The notes under the pieces: model-generated
What the model was told of the DNA's origin: nothing
Databases searched by the model: none
What the model saw: only the letters and a program-made list of their open reading frames with translations
In this document: positions 1 through 8,632 of the stretch, piece by piece
Numbering within the stretch: the stretch's first letter is position 1
Layout of the letters: the number at the start of each line of letters is the position of its first letter
Translations under genes and position numbers: made by a program
Assembly (NCBI RefSeq): GCF_001753675.2
Contig: NZ_MJUW02000120.1
Location: forward strand, 1-46,051
Direction: 5' to 3'
DNA: 46,051 bases
Source: Candidatus Brocadia sapporoensis
GTDB lineage: Bacteria > Planctomycetota > Brocadiia > Brocadiales > Brocadiaceae

Positions 1-81
1 TTTTGCTAGAGAGAATTTTTTTCGCTTGACAAAAGCCTTCTAATGGGTGACCCTTTTCTTCCTTCTTTTCTTCCTTCCAGG

Positions 82-186
82 AACCGGCAAGGCCAACACT
101 GCATTCGTATCAATGACCAGTGGAGAATATGCTTTAGATGGCGTCAAGGTGATGCTTATGATGTTGAAATAATCGACTACCATTAG
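82..186 (+). pseudogene. higB: HigB/RelE-like toxin, C-terminal remnant
   Basis: The last 34 codons before the TAG at 184-186 read as the C-terminal end of a HigB-type killer protein (core N-D-Q-W-R-I-C-F-R-W, then D-A-Y-D-V-E-I-I-D-Y-H). Family members run about 90-100 residues and carry an L-E-x-L-K-G type sequence just before this core. Here the upstream codons are a low-complexity Leu/Pro/Ser run, and an in-frame stop lies at 7-9. None of the three forward frames at 1-81 restores the missing N-terminus. I infer that the toxin gene is 5'-truncated. It ends 9 bp before the higA start, the usual higBA order. A short ORF from ATG 43 could make 47 residues but would lack most of the toxin fold. 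Confidence 0.65.
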
Positions 187-195
187 GAGTGCATT

Positions 196-504
196 ATGAA
201 AATGAAAAAGATGACGCCTGTTCATCCGGGAGAAATACTACTCGAAGAATTCTTGGAACCTATGGGAATAAGCCAGTATAAACTGGCCAAGGATATTAGC
301 GTGCCGCCTCGCCGTATCAATGAGATCGTGCAGGGCAAACGTTCAATCACCGCTGATACCGCACTGCGACTTTCCCGTTATTTCGGACTGTCAGAGCGAT
401 TCTGGCTCAATCTTCAATCGCGCTACGATCTTGAAATAGAAAAAGACAGACTTGATGCGCGTTTGGTGAAAGAGGTTCGAGTCTTGACGCTGAAAACCAC
501 ATAA
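196..504 (+). CDS. higA: HigA-type antitoxin, XRE-family HTH regulator
   Basis: This 102-residue protein opens with the H-P-G-E-I-L-x-E-E-F signature of the HigA/VapI antitoxins. A helix-turn-helix follows at about residues 26-47 (S-Q-Y-K-L-A-K-D-I through R-R-I-N-E-I-V-Q-G-K-R). The second conserved block, S-E-R-F-W-L-N-L-Q, lies near residues 66-75. An AGGAG at 186-190 fits the ATG at 196. In intact systems HigA neutralises HigB and represses the higBA promoter by binding its operator. Here the upstream toxin is only a remnant, so this is probably an orphan antitoxin that may act as a regulator or as an anti-addiction gene against related toxins. The family call is secure; the orphan role is inference. 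Confidence 0.9.
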   Translation: MKMKKMTPVHPGEILLEEFLEPMGISQYKLAKDISVPPRRINEIVQGKRSITADTALRLSRYFGLSERFWLNLQSRYDLEIEKDRLDARLVKEVRVLTLKTT

Positions 505-506
505 TC

Positions 507-535
507 AAAAAAACTCCCAACCTGTCGTTCGGGAG
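507..535 (-). terminator. Intrinsic terminator facing the hydrogenase operon
   Basis: Read on the minus strand, the stem CTCCC-(G)-AAC / GTT-GGGAG (plus-strand arms 514-521 and 527-535, loop 522-526, one bulged base) is followed at once by seven T (plus-strand A run 507-513). This is a good rho-independent terminator for the leftward hyf operon, whose last stop codon is at 739. It begins 3 bp after the higA stop, so it separates the two converging units. Confidence 0.65.
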
Positions 536-687
536 GGGCGGACAACCTGTTAACCCCTGCACCCGATTTTGCCATTACTCCCTGTTTTCACCTTCACCCG
601 TCCTCTTGTGGATACAATCTATTATTTATAAACATTTTATATCATAAGAGAGGCTTGTCTGGCATATTGGTGAGAAGTCCGGATTGG

Positions 688-710
688 CCCAACTTTCATA
701 GTAAGTTGGG
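688..710. repeat. 8-bp perfect inverted repeat
   Basis: CCCAACTT (688-695) and AAGTTGGG (703-710) are exact inverted copies around a 7-nt loop. They lie about 30 bp beyond the 3' end of the hydrogenase operon. There is no T run on either side, so this is not a classical terminator. It may stabilise the mRNA 3' end or be a protein site. Confidence 0.4.
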
Positions 711-738
711 TTGTGTAAACAAAAAGCAGATTAAGCGC

Positions 739-1530
739 TTATTTTTTAATCCTTTTCAAAGCAAGCAGAAACCCATAGATAATCGCCTGAGGTCTGGGAG
801 GACAGCCGGGAATATAGACATCAACAGGAACAACATTGTCAATCCCATTTTTTGTGGCGTAACAGTTGCTAAATATGCCGCCACTGCATGCGCATGCACC
901 TAAGGCAATAACCATCTTAGGATCAGGAGTGGAATGATAAGTCTTTATCAGTGCAGCCTCAAGATTTCTCGTTGGAGGCCCGGTCACGAGCAAACAATCT
1001 GCGTGACGTGGTGATGCAACAATATCTATCCCAAATCTCTGTAAATCATGAACAGGACTATTGTATAAGGCAGCAACCTCCCATTCACAACCATTGCAGG
1101 AACCCGCATCAACTTCACGAACGTGGAGCGAACGCCTGAAAACGGAAAAAATCTCTTCCTTCAGCTTCGTCCCAAGATCTTCAACTGAGGCTGTTTCATC
1201 TAAACCAGCTTTGACTAAAAGATTATCTTTATTTTTTGTGGTAAGCTCAAAATCATTTGTAATAGTCACAGCCTTAAAGGGGCATGCCTCCTCACACATT
1301 CCGCAGAAGATACATTTGGCATGTGACATTTGTAAATACCGCTTCCCCTTTTCCTCAACCCATGTATAGGCATTTGTAGGGCACACCTCTACACAGGCAT
1401 TGCAGTGTCTGCATTTTTCATGGTCTATTTCGATTCTCCCTCTAAAGCGAAGAGGGGCAGGTTCTTTTTCTTTCGGATACCGTGAAGTTACTACACCGGT
1501 TTGAAAACTTTTTTGAAATTTTGTAAACAT
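739..1530 (-). CDS. Fused ferredoxin/NiFe-hydrogenase small subunit (HyfH-HyfI fusion)
   Basis: The 263-residue protein joins two subunits that are normally separate. Residues about 30-90 form a 2x[4Fe-4S] ferredoxin like HyfH/HycF/NuoI, with Cys40/43/46/50 and Cys73/76/79/83. Residues about 130-263 are a HyfI/HycG/NuoB-like small subunit with C145-N-G-C148, the G-A-C213 block before S-G-G, and P-G-C243-P-P-R-P, which ligate the proximal [4Fe-4S] cluster. The linker at about 95-130 is Lys/Glu-rich. The protein would carry electrons from the active-site subunit and sit on the cytoplasmic face of the membrane arm. It is the last gene of the operon, separated from hyfG by 267 bp, unlike the tight spacing of the other genes. 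The fusion is in frame with no internal stop, so I regard it as real. Confidence 0.88.
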   Translation of the reverse strand: MFTKFQKSFQTGVVTSRYPKEKEPAPLRFRGRIEIDHEKCRHCNACVEVCPTNAYTWVEEKGKRYLQMSHAKCIFCGMCEEACPFKAVTITNDFELTTKNKDNLLVKAGLDETASVEDLGTKLKEEIFSVFRRSLHVREVDAGSCNGCEWEVAALYNSPVHDLQRFGIDIVASPRHADCLLVTGPPTRNLEAALIKTYHSTPDPKMVIALGACACSGGIFSNCYATKNGIDNVVPVDVYIPGCPPRPQAIIYGFLLALKRIKK

Positions 1531-1645
1531 TAAAAAAACCCTAATAGTTTTATAGCGTTCATTATGATATAAGATTCCAGACGGATCTCAGCCAACCCAA
1601 AAATTATTTTTCGTGTAATTTCATGTATTTCGTGGTCTTGTATAT

Positions 1646-1784
1646 CGTTTCACAAAACCTATATGCAAACGGGTGCCATTCTGTTGAATGGAGCGGCAAA
1701 GCGATCTGTTATTTATAAAAGACCTAATATCGCTTCACTGTTGCCCGCAATAGCGGTAACATGTGGAGACATTTCTGTGAAACG
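1646..1784. repeat. Inverted-repeat-bounded spacer inside the hydrogenase operon
   Basis: The 267-bp gap between hyfG and the hyfHI fusion contains CGTTTCACA (1646-1654) and its exact inverted copy TGTGAAACG (1776-1784). An imperfect hairpin lies inside (TGTT..CCGC at 1740-1749 against GCGG.AACA at 1753-1761). No ORF or clear promoter is visible. It may be a decayed insertion or an RNA-processing site that adjusts expression of the last gene. Confidence 0.35.
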
Positions 1785-1797
1785 CTACACTGGATTG

Positions 1798-3393
1798 TTA
1801 AAGGTCTGTACATGAGTAACACAATTCGAAACTCTTATTAATCAGAGGAAAATCAGGGACAATGTTATCTGGAATTGCAAAAGGAATCGCCGGCCAGTTG
1901 CAGAACGAAGGCGATCTTACCTTATACCGGAACAATCTGTTATCTGGCGCAGTTGCAATCCAATAGATATTTTCACCCCGCGGAGACTCCACATAACTCA
2001 AGGCATGTCTGTAAGGTGGAATCTCTTTCTCTAGAGGGATTTTTAAGGGTCCCGGTGCCATTTTATCGAAACACTGTTCAATAATATAGATTGACTGATA
2101 AACTTCGTCTACCCTGACTCGTATCCTTGCAAGGACATCTCCCTCGTAATGAAAAATCGGGATGTCAAAATCAACTTTATCATAAGCCGCATAGGGGTGA
2201 ATAAGCCGGGTATCGGTTGCAATACCAGACGCCCTTGCTGCTACGCCAACAACCCCTAACTCCTTAGCAATTTCGGTTGACAACCTGCCCGTTGTTTCAA
2301 ACCTGTCTAACAGTGAAGAAGATGCGAATATAATTTTGGTAAGCTCTTTAAAATCTTTTTTGACCTCACTGAGTGTAGCTAAAATATGTTGTTTTAAATC
2401 ATTGTTGATATCAAATCGCACGCCGCCAATCGTAAGCATCCCTCTTAAATAGCGGTTTCCGCATATGGTCTCATTGAGTTGTTGCATGCGCTCGCGAATC
2501 CTGAACCCATGTGCGTTTCCTAAAAGGAAGGCTGCACCAGCGCAGATATTCCCGACGTCACCAATATGATTGTAAAGCCTTTCTAATTCTAAAACAATCG
2601 TCCGTATAAATTTCGCACGTGGTGGTATTTCAACACCCGCTACCTTCTCAATAGCCTGGCAATAACCCGTTGCATGTGAAGCGGCACAAACACCGCAGAT
2701 ACGCTCGGCGAGAAATAAAGCCTTCGTATATGGCATCGTCTCAAACAACTTTTCTGTGCCTTTGTGAGTATAAAACAATTTTGCATCAAGATAATATATG
2801 CTGTCGCCGACTGCGCTAAACCTGAAGTGTCCCGGCTCGATAATGCCTGCATGGATGGGGCCTACGGGAATTTCAAAAACACCTTCGCCTTCCACTTTAA
2901 AAAATGGCAGTCTGGATTCCTGAAGGGGTACACGGGTATTTACATCAAAATCTTTCCTTAAAGGATAGGTATTTTCCGGCATATTGCCATGGAGTACGAG
3001 CGTGCCGGGATCAGGATGCCCAATGGGCTCAAGTCCGAACATATCCTTAATCTCACGTTCATACCAGTGTGCAGCGGGAATTTTTGTGGTGACCGATGGG
3101 AATTCCGGATGGTCTTCACTCACGGGTATATGAACAATTAAAAATATATCTGCATGAGGCACAGAAAAAACGTAGTAAATTCTGAAATTCCCATTTAGGC
3201 TCCTTTCGTCGTTACCGATCATTGCTGAAAGGCCCGCATGAAAAGTCTCCCGTAGATAGACACAGACATCCAATAGATTTTCTTTTTTCGTAGAAATATA
3301 TATTTCATTTTCCAGGAAGCTTTTCGTAATGTTAATAGTATCTTTGAACCGATCAGTCAATTCGTCAAGATAAAATTGCCGGTGCTCTTTCAT
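1798..3393 (-). CDS. hyfG: Group 4 [NiFe]-hydrogenase large subunit (NuoC-NuoD-like fusion)
   Basis: The 531-residue protein fuses a NuoC-like 30-kDa domain (about residues 1-140) to the NuoD-like catalytic domain, as in HycE/HyfG. The N-terminal nickel-binding motif is R-I-C233-G-V-C236. The C-terminal motif is E-L-C525-Y-S-C528 and the protein ends three residues later. All four NiFe Cys ligands are therefore present, which separates it from respiratory complex I. The usual D-P before the last Cys pair is E-L here. The protein stops without the cleavable tail removed by HycI-type proteases, so maturation may not need proteolysis. Its ATG overlaps the hyfF stop by one base (TAATG), which suggests translational coupling. 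It would reduce protons or oxidise H2 at the cytoplasmic side of the membrane. Confidence 0.9.
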   Translation of the reverse strand: MKEHRQFYLDELTDRFKDTINITKSFLENEIYISTKKENLLDVCVYLRETFHAGLSAMIGNDERSLNGNFRIYYVFSVPHADIFLIVHIPVSEDHPEFPSVTTKIPAAHWYEREIKDMFGLEPIGHPDPGTLVLHGNMPENTYPLRKDFDVNTRVPLQESRLPFFKVEGEGVFEIPVGPIHAGIIEPGHFRFSAVGDSIYYLDAKLFYTHKGTEKLFETMPYTKALFLAERICGVCAASHATGYCQAIEKVAGVEIPPRAKFIRTIVLELERLYNHIGDVGNICAGAAFLLGNAHGFRIRERMQQLNETICGNRYLRGMLTIGGVRFDINNDLKQHILATLSEVKKDFKELTKIIFASSSLLDRFETTGRLSTEIAKELGVVGVAARASGIATDTRLIHPYAAYDKVDFDIPIFHYEGDVLARIRVRVDEVYQSIYIIEQCFDKMAPGPLKIPLEKEIPPYRHALSYVESPRGENIYWIATAPDNRLFRYKVRSPSFCNWPAIPFAIPDNIVPDFPLINKSFELCYSCTDL

Positions 3394-4868
3394 TACGCAT
3401 TCCTTATAATATCAGAGATTTGACTGAGTATTACCCGCATGATGGGTGGCACGTAGAAACTAATGATCAGCACAAAGATCAATAAAAAACACATAGCAGC
3501 AATGGTAAACTTGCTTACTTCTCCCTGGACAACAGTTTCTGCGGGCTCGCTAAAAATCATTTTGAATATATTATTTATATAACCCACAAAAATAAGCACG
3601 AGAAATACAATAAGCAGTGATGTAAATATAAGGACAAATGCACTCCCGCTTGAAAAAGCATCGGCCAGGACTATAAATTCACTGACAAATATATTAAATG
3701 GCGGGATGCCCGTAATGGCAAAGACCGCGATAATCAAAATTACTCCGGTAACGGGCATTGTTCTGATAATTCCTTTTATCGATTCCATTTCCCTCGTTTT
3801 ATATTTTAAGAACAGATTACCCCCGCAAAAAAACAGGAGTGATTTTGCCACCGCATGGTTAAAAGTATGGAGCTCAGCGCCGTAAATGCTATACATACCG
3901 CCAAAACCCAAACCGAGCGCAATAAAACCGATGTGTTCAATGCTACTAAAGGCAAATAACCGTTTGTAGTCCCTTTGCACAAGGATAAAAGGTATAGAAA
4001 CAATGACAGAGGTAAGCCCGAACGCCATAAGAAGGGTGCATGAATAATTTGGCCCAAGGCATTTTGATGAAATAACATGGAAGCGAATGATACCGTACAG
4101 GGAACAATTTAATAGTACACCAGAAAACAAGGCGCTGATGGGTGACGGAGCCTGACTATGGGCATCGGGCAGCCACGTATGCATGGGTGCAAGGCCTGCC
4201 TTGGTGCCATACCCAATGATGATAAAGAGAAAGGCAAGTTTCATCAGATGCGGCTCAAACCTGTCAGCCACAGCTAGCAAGTCCGTCCAATTCAGCGCAT
4301 ATCCAATTTCACCCACCACATTTTTAGACGAATGATAGGTAAGAATAACGCCAAATAACGCCAGGGTAATCCCCACGGTGCAGATGATGATATATTTCCA
4401 CGCCGCCTCCTGGTGCGGCTTTTTATTATAAAAACCTACCAGGAACGTAGTGGATAAGGTCGTGGCTTCAATTGCCACCCACATGATACCCAGATTGTTG
4501 GCCACACAAACCGCCAGCATGGTGAAGATAAACATGTGGAAAAGGAAGTAATACCAGCGCAACCTTTTTTCAGGAAACTCCGCCGCATGGAGTTCTGCGT
4601 CCATATAACCTATCGAATATAAGGCAGCGGCAAAACCAACAACGCTGACAATCTGCGCGGTGAGCAAGCTAAGTGCGTCTACATAGAAAAAGCCATTGAG
4701 TTCCGTTAATGAACGATTAAGGTAGATAGTATAACCAAGGTATATATTATAGAGTAAAAGCGCAAAGCTACCGGCGACGCTTATATATTTAGATACGTTG
4801 TGTTTTTTTATAAGAACACAGGCGACAGCGGTTATCAGTGGTATAAAGAGAAAAATTGATATAAGCAT
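3393..4868 (-). CDS. hyfF: Hydrogenase-4 membrane subunit HyfF, antiporter-like
   Basis: This 491-residue, highly hydrophobic protein is of the NuoL/M/N-MrpA/D family. The conserved TM glutamate is E134 (W-V-A-I-E-A-T-T) and the TM7-type lysine is K223 (G-Y-G-T-K-A-G-L-A-P-M-H-T-W-L-P). Both are used for proton movement in complex I antiporter-like subunits. The length is close to that of E. coli HyfF (about 526). It is coupled to hyfG by a TAATG overlap and starts 1 bp after the hyfE stop. Together with HyfB it gives this hydrogenase two antiporter-like modules, the feature of Hyf complexes that distinguishes them from Hyc. I infer ion pumping or energy-driven H2 chemistry. Confidence 0.88.
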   Translation of the reverse strand: MLISIFLFIPLITAVACVLIKKHNVSKYISVAGSFALLLYNIYLGYTIYLNRSLTELNGFFYVDALSLLTAQIVSVVGFAAALYSIGYMDAELHAAEFPEKRLRWYYFLFHMFIFTMLAVCVANNLGIMWVAIEATTLSTTFLVGFYNKKPHQEAAWKYIIICTVGITLALFGVILTYHSSKNVVGEIGYALNWTDLLAVADRFEPHLMKLAFLFIIIGYGTKAGLAPMHTWLPDAHSQAPSPISALFSGVLLNCSLYGIIRFHVISSKCLGPNYSCTLLMAFGLTSVIVSIPFILVQRDYKRLFAFSSIEHIGFIALGLGFGGMYSIYGAELHTFNHAVAKSLLFFCGGNLFLKYKTREMESIKGIIRTMPVTGVILIIAVFAITGIPPFNIFVSEFIVLADAFSSGSAFVLIFTSLLIVFLVLIFVGYINNIFKMIFSEPAETVVQGEVSKFTIAAMCFLLIFVLIISFYVPPIMRVILSQISDIIRNA

Positions 4869-4869
4869 T

Positions 4870-5535
4870 CTACTCCCTGAGTTCTTTTAAAAAACCTATG
4901 TCGATGCTCTCAAACGTTTCTTTAATCCGGTAGACATAGATGCCCATAATGATCACACTCACCAGGATATCAAAAAAAACTCCCAGCTCTACGATGAGAG
5001 GCATACCGTATGATGTGGATAACGCAGCAAAGAAGAGACCGTCTTCCATCGCTAAAAGACCGAGGATCTGCGTAATCGCTTTTTTCCTGGTAATCATGGT
5101 AAAAAATCCCACAAGGGTGATAGCTATTGAAATAGGAAGGCAATGCTTCATGAGGGTGCTTTCAAATTGAATAATAGGTTCTGTCGCATAATATGCAACA
5201 AGGATAACGCCGCAGGAACACAGTAGCGACAAGGTAAAACTCAGAAAGGATTCTACCTCTTTTTTAATCCCGACTTTTTTTATGATGTAGAAAAGGAACC
5301 ATGGGATGATAACTACCTTAATCACCAGGGTAATGCCCGTGGTAATAAATATATGGTAAATACCGGAAAGATATGCAATTATCCCGCTTGCGCACGCCAG
5401 GATAAAGGACCTGATAGCATACGCCCATACGCAGGTAGTCAACCGGCCGGTACTAATATGTAAAATCGTTGCTATGAGCATCATGACTGCCAGGACATCA
5501 ATAGTTTGCGAATTGACAATGATATGTTGTTTCAT
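4870..5535 (-). CDS. hyfE: Hydrogenase-4 membrane subunit HyfE
   Basis: The 221-residue protein has about six or seven hydrophobic segments spread over its length and matches the HyfE family in size and position. Its C-terminal half resembles NuoK, including a membrane-buried acidic residue in the M-E-D-G-L-F-F stretch. It lies between hyfC (6-bp gap) and hyfF (1-bp gap). HyfE helps build the proton-translocating membrane arm that joins the antiporter-like subunits to the NuoH-like subunit. The start at ATG 5535 is the only plausible one. Confidence 0.82.
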   Translation of the reverse strand: MKQHIIVNSQTIDVLAVMMLIATILHISTGRLTTCVWAYAIRSFILACASGIIAYLSGIYHIFITTGITLVIKVVIIPWFLFYIIKKVGIKKEVESFLSFTLSLLCSCGVILVAYYATEPIIQFESTLMKHCLPISIAITLVGFFTMITRKKAITQILGLLAMEDGLFFAALSTSYGMPLIVELGVFFDILVSVIIMGIYVYRIKETFESIDIGFLKELRE

Positions 5536-5541
5536 GACAAA

Positions 5542-6480
5542 TTAGCTCACTATATAATGAGTAATAATTGCGAGGACCGCCAAAACAAATGAAGTTCCTA
5601 ACAGGTTTGGTATACGGAATAATCGCACCTTCGCAAAGGAAGACTCAACAATAGCAATGAGAAATGCAAAAAACCCAATTTTGACGATATAGAGGAAAAA
5701 AGAAACGATCAGCCCTGGAAAAGTAAGACCGGAAGCAATGCCCCAGGGTAAAAAGGTATTTACAAGGATCGTTAGCAATATGAGCAATTTCATACAGGAT
5801 GCCCATTCGATTAAAGCAAGATACCGCCCGGAAAATTCAAGAATCATTCCTTCGTGAATCATCGTCAATTCTAAATGGGTAAATGGATTATCAACGGGAA
5901 TCCTGCCCGCTTCCGCAATAATTACAATGGCAAGGGCGGCGAGGGATAAAAAGAGCGAAGGGCTCAGTAATTTGTAACTAAGCATGGCCTGGGTAATATT
6001 GCTCAAATTAGTAGAACCATTAATGATAGCAACGTTAAAAACAGAAAGCATCATGGCGGGTTCGGCCATGGAAGAGATTGTCATTTCACGACTGCCCCCC
6101 ATGCCACCAAACGCACTACCGGTATCAAGGGATGAAAGTGCAAGAAAAAACCTTCCTAATGCAAAAAGATAAATAACGAGAATGACATCACCCGTAAAAT
6201 TTGCAGGAACGGTTGATGAAAGGACCGGAACTAAAAGTGCTATAATCAAAATAGATACAAAGGTCACGTATGGGGTTGCTATAAAGATCCACGACGCCGT
6301 TTCCGATATTACGGCATCTTTCCGGAAGAGCTTCGCGAGGTTGTAATACGGCTGAAACAAACTTGAACCTTTCCGACATTGAAAACGGGCCTCTATATTA
6401 TTAATAAACCCTTTGATCAGAGGAGATAATCCTGCAATAACAACGATCTGGAGAATGGGAAGTATAATAAGCTGAATCAA
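5542..6480 (-). CDS. hyfC: Hydrogenase membrane anchor subunit, NuoH/HyfC-like
   Basis: The 312-residue multi-TM protein belongs to the NuoH/HycD/HyfC family. Family signatures are visible as G-S-A-F-G-G-M-G-G-S-R-E-M near residues 125-140, and as H-L-E-L-T-M-I-H-E-G-M-I-L-E-F-S-G-R-Y near 200-220. The latter is an acidic loop and helix facing the peripheral arm. This subunit docks the hydrogenase module to the membrane arm and begins the proton path. It appears to start with TTG at 6480, 11 bp after the hyfB stop, with an AGGA-like ribosome site upstream. No ATG gives a full-length NuoH N-terminus, so the unusual start codon is probably genuine. Confidence 0.86.
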   Translation of the reverse strand: MIQLIILPILQIVVIAGLSPLIKGFINNIEARFQCRKGSSLFQPYYNLAKLFRKDAVISETASWIFIATPYVTFVSILIIALLVPVLSSTVPANFTGDVILVIYLFALGRFFLALSSLDTGSAFGGMGGSREMTISSMAEPAMMLSVFNVAIINGSTNLSNITQAMLSYKLLSPSLFLSLAALAIVIIAEAGRIPVDNPFTHLELTMIHEGMILEFSGRYLALIEWASCMKLLILLTILVNTFLPWGIASGLTFPGLIVSFFLYIVKIGFFAFLIAIVESSFAKVRLFRIPNLLGTSFVLAVLAIITHYIVS

Positions 6481-6490
6481 GACCGATATC

Positions 6491-8524
6491 CTACCATCCG
6501 ATAACCAACATCGAGATTATTAAAGTGATAAAAATGTAGACAAGATAGATGTGAACGCTCCCGGTATGTATCCATCTTACTTTGTTTGATATGCTTAAAA
6601 CATATCTCGAAAGGGGGGCGTAAAAATATTTTTCAAAAATGGGCGTTATTTCAGCAATATATACTATGGACTTTACAAAATACTTGGGAACGGTATATGT
6701 GGTCTCTATCTCACGGCGAGGTCTGTATAAGTTACTAAAAATAATCCTGAACGGTTTAGAAAAGGCCGTTGCTGTGTACCCAAACCTCGGTTCCGGAGAA
6801 ATCCCACATGTCCATGTCTTATATATCTTCTTGGTAAAACCAGGATTTATTAAAGTTATTGCTCCAACGGTAATTGCAAAAAACATTAAACCAAAAACCG
6901 TGACACTTTTTAGTGATATTTCAGAAAAATTGGTCTGAAGGGTCTTCGTCTGCAACCAATCGTATGAAGTAATTGTATGTGCAATATTCACACCTAACAA
7001 TTCGGTATTGACATGATTAATTGTCGTCATAATTTTTACAGGAAAAAGCCCCATAAATATACAGAGCCCTGCCAGAAGCCCCATACTTACATACATAATA
7101 ACAGGGACTTCCCTGGCGTGCTGCGCATATTCAGAGCGAGGCATGGCAAGGAAGGAAATCCCAAATGCCTTCACAAAACAAGTGGCAACGAGCGCCCCTG
7201 TCAAGGCAACAGTAGCGCCACAAATAGCAGTTAACACCTTTACAATCACGGAAGGGATGGTAAAGCCGTTTAACAATGATTGAAAAATAAGCCACTCGCT
7301 CACAAACCCATTCAGGGGGGGAATTGCTGAAATCGATAGCACTGCCACCAGGAATAAAGGAGCTGTTACCTGTAATCGTTTGATCAGTCCACCTAGTTGT
7401 TCTATATTCTTCGTATGGGTTGAGTAATAAATATTCCCGGCGCAACCAAACAACAGAGACTTAAATACCGCATGATTCAATACATGATACAGACCAGCAA
7501 TCATTGCAAGAGACGATAATGCCATGAGATTATATGATTTAAAGATCATTGACAACCCAATGCCAATAAGGATGATACCGATATTTTCGACACTACTATA
7601 TGCAAGTAAGGTCTTAATATCCTTCTCCAGTAGGGCATAAAGGATACCTAAGATCGCTGATGAAGCGCCAATAATGAGAATGATGATTCCCCACCAGGGA
7701 GGGCTTGGTGTAAGGAATTCAAAGTAAAACCGGATAAAACCATAGATGGCTGTTTTAATCATCACTCCCGACATAACCATAGATACATTACTGGGCGCAG
7801 CGGGGTGCGCCAAAGGGAGCCAGAGATGCAAAGGGAAAATACCGGCTTTTATACCAAAACCGATAAGCACCAGAAAAAAAACAATATTTTTGGATATAGC
7901 CGGCATTATGTCTCCGGCGTATCTGAAGCTATCAAAGTCAAATGTCCATGTCTTTACATAGGAAAACATAATAAAAAAGGCGACAGAGATAAATACTGCA
8001 CAAATATAAGACATGAAAAGATAGACAAAACCGGCCTTTCTATGAAAGGGATTTTCGTATTCAAAAATAACAAGGAAGAAAGAAACTATCGTCATGAGCT
8101 CCCATACAATCATAAATACCAGGGCATTGTTTGCAGTTACCACAAGGATCATGGCCAAAAGAAAAAGGTTGAAATGAAAACCAAAAAACCGCATATCCCG
8201 TTTATTAACGTACAACTTTGTGTATCCAAGAGAATAAACAGAAGCTATGAGACTGATAACGGATATAGCAAGAATAAAAATTGCAGAGAGCGAATCAATT
8301 AAAAAACTATAGGTAATAATGGCGTGATATAAAAGAAAATTGAACCGCTCGGCAGTGTGGTTGAATAATACCGATATGGCTATTGCAATATTAACGCAGG
8401 AGGCGATGGCCGCCAAAATAAACGATAGGTAGTTTCCCAGCATTTGCCATTTATAAAAACATAAGGCAAACAGTGCGCCGAGTGCAAACAGGGTGATAGA
8501 TAGAACAAACAGATGCTCAATCAA
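6491..8524 (-). CDS. hyfB: Hydrogenase-4 membrane subunit HyfB, NuoL-like antiporter subunit
   Basis: At 677 residues this is the promoter-proximal gene of the operon. It is a NuoL/HyfB/HycC-like protein with many TM helices. Key residues are E142 in V-W-E-L-M and K226 in G-F-G-I-K-A-G-I-F-P-L-H-L-W-L-P, the Glu/Lys pair of antiporter-type subunits. The C-terminal 120 residues hold a soluble stretch and a last TM helix, consistent with HyfB rather than HyfF. The start is TTG at 8524: the frame is stopped shortly upstream and contains no ATG near it. It is the second TTG start in this operon. No HyfA or HyfD gene accompanies it. Confidence 0.87.
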   Translation of the reverse strand: MIEHLFVLSITLFALGALFALCFYKWQMLGNYLSFILAAIASCVNIAIAISVLFNHTAERFNFLLYHAIITYSFLIDSLSAIFILAISVISLIASVYSLGYTKLYVNKRDMRFFGFHFNLFLLAMILVVTANNALVFMIVWELMTIVSFFLVIFEYENPFHRKAGFVYLFMSYICAVFISVAFFIMFSYVKTWTFDFDSFRYAGDIMPAISKNIVFFLVLIGFGIKAGIFPLHLWLPLAHPAAPSNVSMVMSGVMIKTAIYGFIRFYFEFLTPSPPWWGIIILIIGASSAILGILYALLEKDIKTLLAYSSVENIGIILIGIGLSMIFKSYNLMALSSLAMIAGLYHVLNHAVFKSLLFGCAGNIYYSTHTKNIEQLGGLIKRLQVTAPLFLVAVLSISAIPPLNGFVSEWLIFQSLLNGFTIPSVIVKVLTAICGATVALTGALVATCFVKAFGISFLAMPRSEYAQHAREVPVIMYVSMGLLAGLCIFMGLFPVKIMTTINHVNTELLGVNIAHTITSYDWLQTKTLQTNFSEISLKSVTVFGLMFFAITVGAITLINPGFTKKIYKTWTCGISPEPRFGYTATAFSKPFRIIFSNLYRPRREIETTYTVPKYFVKSIVYIAEITPIFEKYFYAPLSRYVLSISNKVRWIHTGSVHIYLVYIFITLIISMLVIGW

Positions 8525-8632
8525 CGTGCGTATTATCCAAAGTTTTTACAAACAGATGAATGACTTATTACAACAGTTTGGTTTTGAAAAATTCCAATAA
8601 TGCAAAGGCCTTATGTTCTATAGCAGCAATTC

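Noticed and set aside
1798-3393. NuoCD of respiratory complex I
   Set aside because: Both CxxC pairs of the NiFe site are present, and the neighbours are HyfE and HyfF type, so a hydrogenase is the better call.
7805-8302. 165-codon plus-strand frame inside hyfB
   Set aside because: Lys/Arg/Asn-rich composition typical of an antisense shadow of a hydrophobic membrane protein.
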